Source: Macrosoma leucophasiata
Taxonomy: Eukaryota; Arthropoda; Insecta; Lepidoptera; Hedylidae
NCBI GenBank assembly: GCA_036365455.1
Contig: JAWQUS010000007.1
Coordinates: forward strand, 17,624,001-17,688,000
Length of the DNA stretch: 64,000 bases
Direction: 5' to 3'
Below are positions 59,901 to 64,000 of the stretch, in pieces. Under the pieces are notes generated by a model, which had not been told where the DNA came from, made no database searches, and saw nothing but the letters and a program-made list of their open reading frames with translations. The translations under genes were made by a program, and so were the position numbers. Within the stretch, counting starts at the first letter, position 1; every line of letters begins with the position of its first letter.

Positions 59901-62900
59901 AAAATTATTTGAATCGTTGTTTTTTTGTCGGCAATATTTGTTTTATGTAATTTTTATATGACAACGAAATATCATCATATTGCTACTATGACATTCTTGT
60001 TTTTGAAATATACTTACGAAAATTAATTGAAGGTATAATAAACGATTTGAATAACGGAAAATGATTTTATGCTTCTTCTCTCAGTATTTTACAAGGTGCA
60101 TTCCCAAGCTCCAGACATTTTTGGAACGGCTCCTTTGTATATTGATTTATTCTTTATTCTACTATTGCAAAATTATGAATAACCGATTCGAACACCTACT
60201 TCCAATCTTATATGTGGTTCATATCTGTAACTCTCAGTTACATGTTTCTACAGGTTTATTTATCTCTGTAAATAGCTGTTAGTTACCCTAAAAATGTAAA
60301 AATAAATGAAAATTAAATAAAAGACTTTAATAAATGAAAATTAAATAAAAGACTTTATCTCGGGAGATGAAGATAGAATCATGTCACGTGTTTTAAAAGA
60401 TTAATTTGCAGTTTTATAAGAGACTAACGGGTCATTACTGAAGTAATAAATTTAGAAAGAATAGAGTGGTAAAATCAAAACAACTACATTAGCGGTACGC
60501 AAATGTTACATAAAAATTTAGCTTCAGAATTATTGCAATTGACCAAAATTTTATAGTAATAATAGATGAAAATAATATATGAAATAATTTTATGTAGTTT
60601 TATTCTAATCAGGTTCAATTGCATTAAAAAATATATATGCATAACATTTCCTAAATCTCACAGAATTATTAAATTAATACACACATAACGCTTACACTAA
60701 GACCGCACCTTAAAAAGGTTGCGATAAACTATGGCCCAATATATTGCGTGTTTTTGTAACGTTCTTAAACATTCTACCGAGGTAAGCAGGCGATGGATAC
60801 GGTAATTATGTCATTTCTTGTCACTTCCTAGCGTACGTATACTATACTGCGTGCTGTATTTGTGTGAGTAGAAAACGACTATGTGTACGTTCAAAAATAA
60901 ATTCCCACGCTCGCAGACTGCCCTCTTAAGTGAGAGAAGGATGTGAAATGTTACAATAACTTTAAAAAAGATCGTGGTGCAACCCAGGCTTAGACAGACT
61001 TTTCATGCAAACGCGCCCGTTGTAAAGTACAGTGCTCAATAAATATTGCACATCGAGCCTATGAAAGAGATAATCGGCTAGTATCGGCTTTGTAGAGAGT
61101 TATCTCTGCTACACACTACCTACGTAAGCATCCGTAGTCCGGTATTGGTCAAAATTTGATTAAAATGGCCGACAAACGTCATATAGGTATGGTGTCAAAG
61201 AGATAACGCTCTACAGACCCGAAATAAGCCGAAGTCTCGTTCCTAAGGTCGATGTGCAATATTTATTGTTGAACTGGTTACTGTATGTGACGAATAAACA
61301 TTTTTTTCAACTCGAAGCAGCTGAGCTACTGACTCCAATCGCAACTCGAGTTGACTCGAGTCATCTGGTCATCAACTGGCGTTAACTGCAGAGGGTAGAA
61401 AAAGCAGCGCCGCTATTCACTAGTATAAGAGTGTTATGATCAATAAAACAATTAGCTGCACTTAATTTAATGTGTTAAGCAGAACATGAATGTTGATGTT
61501 CTGGATATGTGAGTGTAGTATGCATGGAGTTCCATTATACAGACGCCGCTGCATACTGCATACTGCACGCCGCACCTGTTTTCTGTGAATAAACTATTTT
61601 TGGCACACTGGTAATTAAATGGTCTTTAGATAAGCAACAAAACTGCTGCTAACATCCTAAGTCATCAAAATAGATAGATTAAACAGGATATAGCTGTTAC
61701 TCTGTACTTAGTGTTAGTCGTATACACTGTCAATTGGGTAAGATGCTACTTTAATTCTTAGCTAAATTAAATATCTTTATAAGAAGGGCTTGTCATTATA
61801 CAAGCAAATATTGAACTGTAATATTCACTTAGAAACAGTGTAAGCTTGATTGCCAATTTCATGATATTAAAAAAATATATTTCACCTGGTTCAGGACTTC
61901 GTTCAGGTGTCCTATGTCGTCTCTTGTCCAATGGCCGCTCATCCCTGTGAAACTTTTCCTTCTCCTTAGGGCCTTTTTCATTTTTACCCACATCCCATTC
62001 ACGCGTACTCTTACGCTCCCATGGTTTTTCCTAGAATTTTAATTTATCAATGATAAAAGAAAAATATGTGGCAGACAATTATTTGATATTTATGTACATA
62101 TATTCACACCAAGTCCAACTTAGAAGCGCCAAATATCTTCTAACATACATCTTATGCCTCTTCTCATTCATCACTTTTCATGCATGCATGCAGGGGCGGA
62201 TCTACCTAAGGGCTTTTTGGGCTTCAGCCCAGGATGTAGATACAAGTCTCCCAAAACCCTTTAAAAATAATTCTTAAAGAAGTTTCCTGTAATGATAAAA
62301 ACAATTGTAGTAACCCTTGAGCCCCCCAGAAGTATTAGCCCAGGGCCCCACAAAGTCACAATCCACCCCTGCATGCATGCCAATTCTGAAGTGTGATTAG
62401 TAAGACAGACAGACAGTAAGTTCTGCACTCTTACAAGACTAGCAGTAAAATAATTATTTTAACAAAACTTTCATTTTTAAAAAAGTGGTTGTCACCTTTG
62501 TAACACACAGCTCAGCTAACCAGATCATCAAAAAAGATGAAATTCCAACTGAAATATTTTACTGGGGCTATTTATTATATCATAAATGTTATGTATACAT
62601 ACCAGTTCACCCCTTTCTCTTTTCAAATCTTGCTCTCGTAGCCAATCTTCGACTGTACCAGGTATTGTAGAAGTCTGTGCATTATCTTTGTCCTCATTTT
62701 TTTTTGCCGAGTCAAAATCATCTTCTGTTGAAAAATCTACATGTAATGTTTTTGGGTTTGATACAGGCCATGTGACGCCATGTAATGCGTGTCTTGTTTC
62801 CACTGCTTGGCTAAAAAAATAAAAAGTTTGAATTTCACAATCTTATAAATTACAAATGACAGATTAACCTAATTGTTCCTGTACTTATGTATTTCCTATA

Positions 62901-64000
62901 AATAAGAAACTGGTTTGATTTTTGTTTAATAATTTTTATGCGTTTGGTATGTAGAATGTATTTGATAATTTGTATTTGACTAATGTGACTTCTTATTATC
63001 ATATAATGGATTAATTTTGTATTTTAATTATGAATTATTAATCTATTGAATGATTTTGATTAGTATTATTTAATTTGAGAATTTGCATAATTATTATTAT
63101 ATGATGACAGACAAGTTAATTAAATGTAGAAATTATGAATGTACTAGCTGTTGCCCGCGGCTTCGCCCGCGTGTATGTCGTTTTATGAATAACTAAGTAG
63201 CCTATGTTCTTTCTCAGTCAGCTCTATCTCTGTATCAAATTTCATTAAAATCGGTTCAGTCATTTGGACGTGAAAAAGTAACAGACACACAGACAGACAG
63301 AGTTTTTTTTGCATTTATAATATTATAAGTAGGGATTAATTGATATTATATACTAGAGCTAATTGATATCATTAAATTTTTAGAATTTGCATGCCAAATT
63401 GTATTTGGCATAGTATGTGAAACGATAAAACATTAATAATTAACTGTAATACCATACTTTAAGCAAATGAATATCTTCGAATCTTAGAAAGAACAATCAT
63501 AAAGTGTTTTTACAACATTATAGAAATTATATTTGCAGATATTCTCACATTCTGTCAAAGCTCTGGCTGAAAATTGTCTACCTGTGACCAAAGTAGCTGG
63601 AGAGCAACCAAAACATTGGATAAAAGAGGAAGTTGAGAGTATTATCTAAGTATAAGAAAAAATCTGCAAATATAATTTCTACAACAATAAAGTGTTTAAA
63701 ATAAATAAATGAGATCACTTACTCTTCTGTTTCATATTTAACAAAACATTTTGACTTAATCCTGTCTATCCAAAAGCCATTTTCTGCTATTCTGCCTGTC
63801 CTCTGCAATAGGTTCTTTAACTGTGGCAAAGTGAAGGGACGAACAAGATTTGTTATATACAAAATATTAGACTGTTTATGTCTCGGAGGACTTGGTGGTC
63901 TGGATATTATACTTTCATTTTCTTTGACAATAGATATTTTTCTTGCCGATGCAACATCTCTTACTTTAAAATTTTCCTTATCCCTCTCTCTGTCTTCATG
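56915..64000 (-). CDS. Acn: Acinus (apoptotic chromatin condensation inducer), C-terminal part
   Basis: Nuclear RNA-binding factor of the ASAP/exon-junction complex, linking splicing with apoptosis. Exons, 5-prime to 3-prime: 63723 to beyond 64000 (in frame at the edge), 62603-62810, 61886-62030, 57339-57451, 56915-57004; borders are GT-AG, phases join, 277 aa plus stop visible. Seen in order: a charged linker; an RRM starting [20 protein letters not shown] with the family's [15 protein letters not shown] and ALHGVTWP; a basic, acid-rich stretch; the RNPS1-SAP18-binding motif [20 protein letters not shown]; and a coiled, Arg/Glu-rich tail ending RRTHRRH. The N-terminal SAP domain, if present, lies beyond the window. 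The motif order is unique to acinus, so identity is secure. Intron 61885-57452 is 4.4 kb and filled with mobile elements. Confidence 0.95.
57610..57745. other. GC-rich patch in acinus intron
   Basis: GTGCCGCGCCACGGCACGAC, GGCGGACGG and ACCGCGCCGAGG stand out from AT-rich surroundings. It may be a degraded MITE end like 14803-14928. An open frame across it shows no domain. Confidence 0.4.
58537..59280 (+). pseudogene. SWIM-type zinc-finger gene relic, two exons
   Basis: Resembles the insect SWIM-finger/YqaJ-like protein family. Exon 1 (58537-58672) opens ATG, reads [18 protein letters not shown], hits TGA at 58633-58635 and ends before GTAAGT. Exon 2 starts after CAG at 58874 and reads [20 protein letters not shown] and CIVKCKI. 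After a one-base shift near 59018 it gives [23 protein letters not shown] (Cys-x2-Cys ... Cys-x-His metal ligands) and [16 protein letters not shown]. It stops at 59278-59280, before any nuclease domain. Broken by a stop, a frameshift and truncation, so not functional. Family assignment is from motif memory. Confidence 0.6.
59335..59487 (+). pseudogene. Jockey-type reverse transcriptase relic, part 1
   Basis: The plus frame reads [20 protein letters not shown] and CARLSK, the conserved 'YRPISLLS.LSKI.ER' block of non-LTR reverse transcriptase. It is interrupted by a MITE at 59488. Confidence 0.75.
59488..59614. mobile_element. 127-bp palindromic MITE
   Basis: GTGAGATTCACAGATCGCAC and GTGCGATCTGTGAATCTCAC are exact inverses at the two ends. 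TTTGAGTAAAGTA and TACTTTGCTCAAA pair inside. It is inserted in the reverse transcriptase relic. Confidence 0.85.
59615..59800 (+). pseudogene. Jockey-type reverse transcriptase relic, part 2
   Basis: Continues part 1 with [19 protein letters not shown], matching the family's 'IP..QFGFR.GHST' block, then degrades through frameshifts. Confidence 0.7.
60301..60356. repeat. 28-bp perfect tandem duplication
   Basis: A 28-bp unit beginning AATAAATGAAAATTAAATAA occurs twice with no mismatch. Confidence 0.9.
61029..61269. mobile_element. MITE, CAATAAATATTGCACATCGA ends
   Basis: CAATAAATATTGCACATCGA at 61029-61048 is the exact inverse of 61250-61269. Inner blocks AGAGATAA and CTCTACA also pair. Best copy of the family also found at 1176-1262 and 47437-47692. 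It lies in acinus intron 3. Confidence 0.85.
63144..63335 (-). mobile_element. Short non-autonomous Helitron (Lep1-like)
   Basis: On the minus strand it starts TCCCTACTTATAATATTATA and ends CTAG, preceded by the hairpin CGCGGGCGAAGCCGCG. The host junction is A on the left and T on the right, the standard Helitron insertion. It lies in the first visible acinus intron. Confidence 0.8.
63521..63681 (+). other. Exon-like 36-codon fragment between 20-bp inverted repeats
   Basis: TAGAAATTATATTTGCAGAT (63521-63540) is exactly inverted at 63662-63681. Between them, after an acceptor-like TTTGCAG, a plus frame from 63539 reads [16 protein letters not shown] and [11 protein letters not shown] and ends TAA at 63647-63649. 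I do not recognise the protein. It lies antisense in an acinus intron. Confidence 0.35.

Larger units (their letters stand above)
57851..60925. mobile_element. TTAA-flanked element of about 3.1 kb
   Basis: Bounded by TTAA on both sides, with ends GGGGGCCGTC and (inverted) GAGGGCAGTC, eight of ten matching. TTAA is the target site of piggyBac and Kolobok elements. The interior holds the SWIM-type gene relic at 58537-59280, a jockey relic with a MITE inside, and a 28-bp tandem duplication. No transposase was recognised. Confidence 0.5.
57763..60991. mobile_element. Small MITE split by a larger TTAA element
   Basis: The left part (57763-57829), TAAGCCTGG then CACCACGATG then CATCCTTCTCTAAC, and the right part (60932-60991), GAGAAGGATGTGAAATG then GATCGTGGTGC, AACCCAGGCTTA, are inverted halves of one small element. 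Everything between TTAA at 57847-57850 and TTAA at 60926-60929 is inserted. Confidence 0.7.

Noticed and set aside
1..64000. CRISPR array, operons, rRNA
   Set aside because: No regularly spaced direct repeats and no polycistronic coding. The DNA is eukaryotic with introns throughout.

Overview
The window is nuclear DNA of an insect, almost certainly a moth or butterfly. The genes are split by AT-rich introns with GT-AG borders. The DNA is crowded with short retroposons and miniature transposons of lepidopteran type: SINEs with a conserved stem-loop head, a Helitron beginning TC and ending CTAG, and LINE tails ending in GAT repeats. No bacterial operon, CRISPR array or rRNA is present. I could not identify the species.

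Four protein-coding genes are supported, all on the minus strand. From low to high coordinate they are: (1) a flavin-dependent polyamine (spermine-like) oxidase, 4435-7214, 3 exons, 537 aa, complete; (2) dipeptidyl peptidase copy A, 9083-21991, 12 exons found plus a missing first exon, about 743 aa; (3) dipeptidyl peptidase copy B, 38981-53488, 15 exons, 747 aa, complete; (4) the C-terminal 277 residues of the apoptosis/splicing factor acinus, 56915 to beyond 64000, with its RRM and its SAP18/RNPS1-binding motif. Copies A and B share almost every intron position and phase and both keep the Ser-Asp-His triad, so they are a tandem duplicate pair of secreted prolyl dipeptidases. Copy A has one 645-bp exon where copy B has three exons.

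Everything else is intron or intergenic DNA made largely of mobile elements. Regions: 1-4434, gene-free downstream flank with SINE and LINE fragments; 7215-9082, short spacer; 22000-38900, gene-free TE block that includes a 2,047-bp hAT element with an exact 8-bp target duplication and a 1.9-kb element with about 160-bp inverted ends; 42971-46141, large intron of copy B with a 496-bp hAT MITE; 57452-61885, large acinus intron holding a nested stack of elements. In that stack a TTAA-flanked element of about 3.1 kb carries a broken SWIM-type zinc-finger gene, a jockey-type reverse transcriptase relic and a MITE, and the whole is itself inserted in another MITE.

The two peptidases probably act in the secretory pathway or gut lumen, trimming dipeptides from Xaa-Pro or Xaa-Ala N-termini. 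The oxidase acts in polyamine catabolism, and acinus works in the nucleus in the exon-junction/ASAP complex. Nothing in the sequence links the four functionally beyond neighbourhood.
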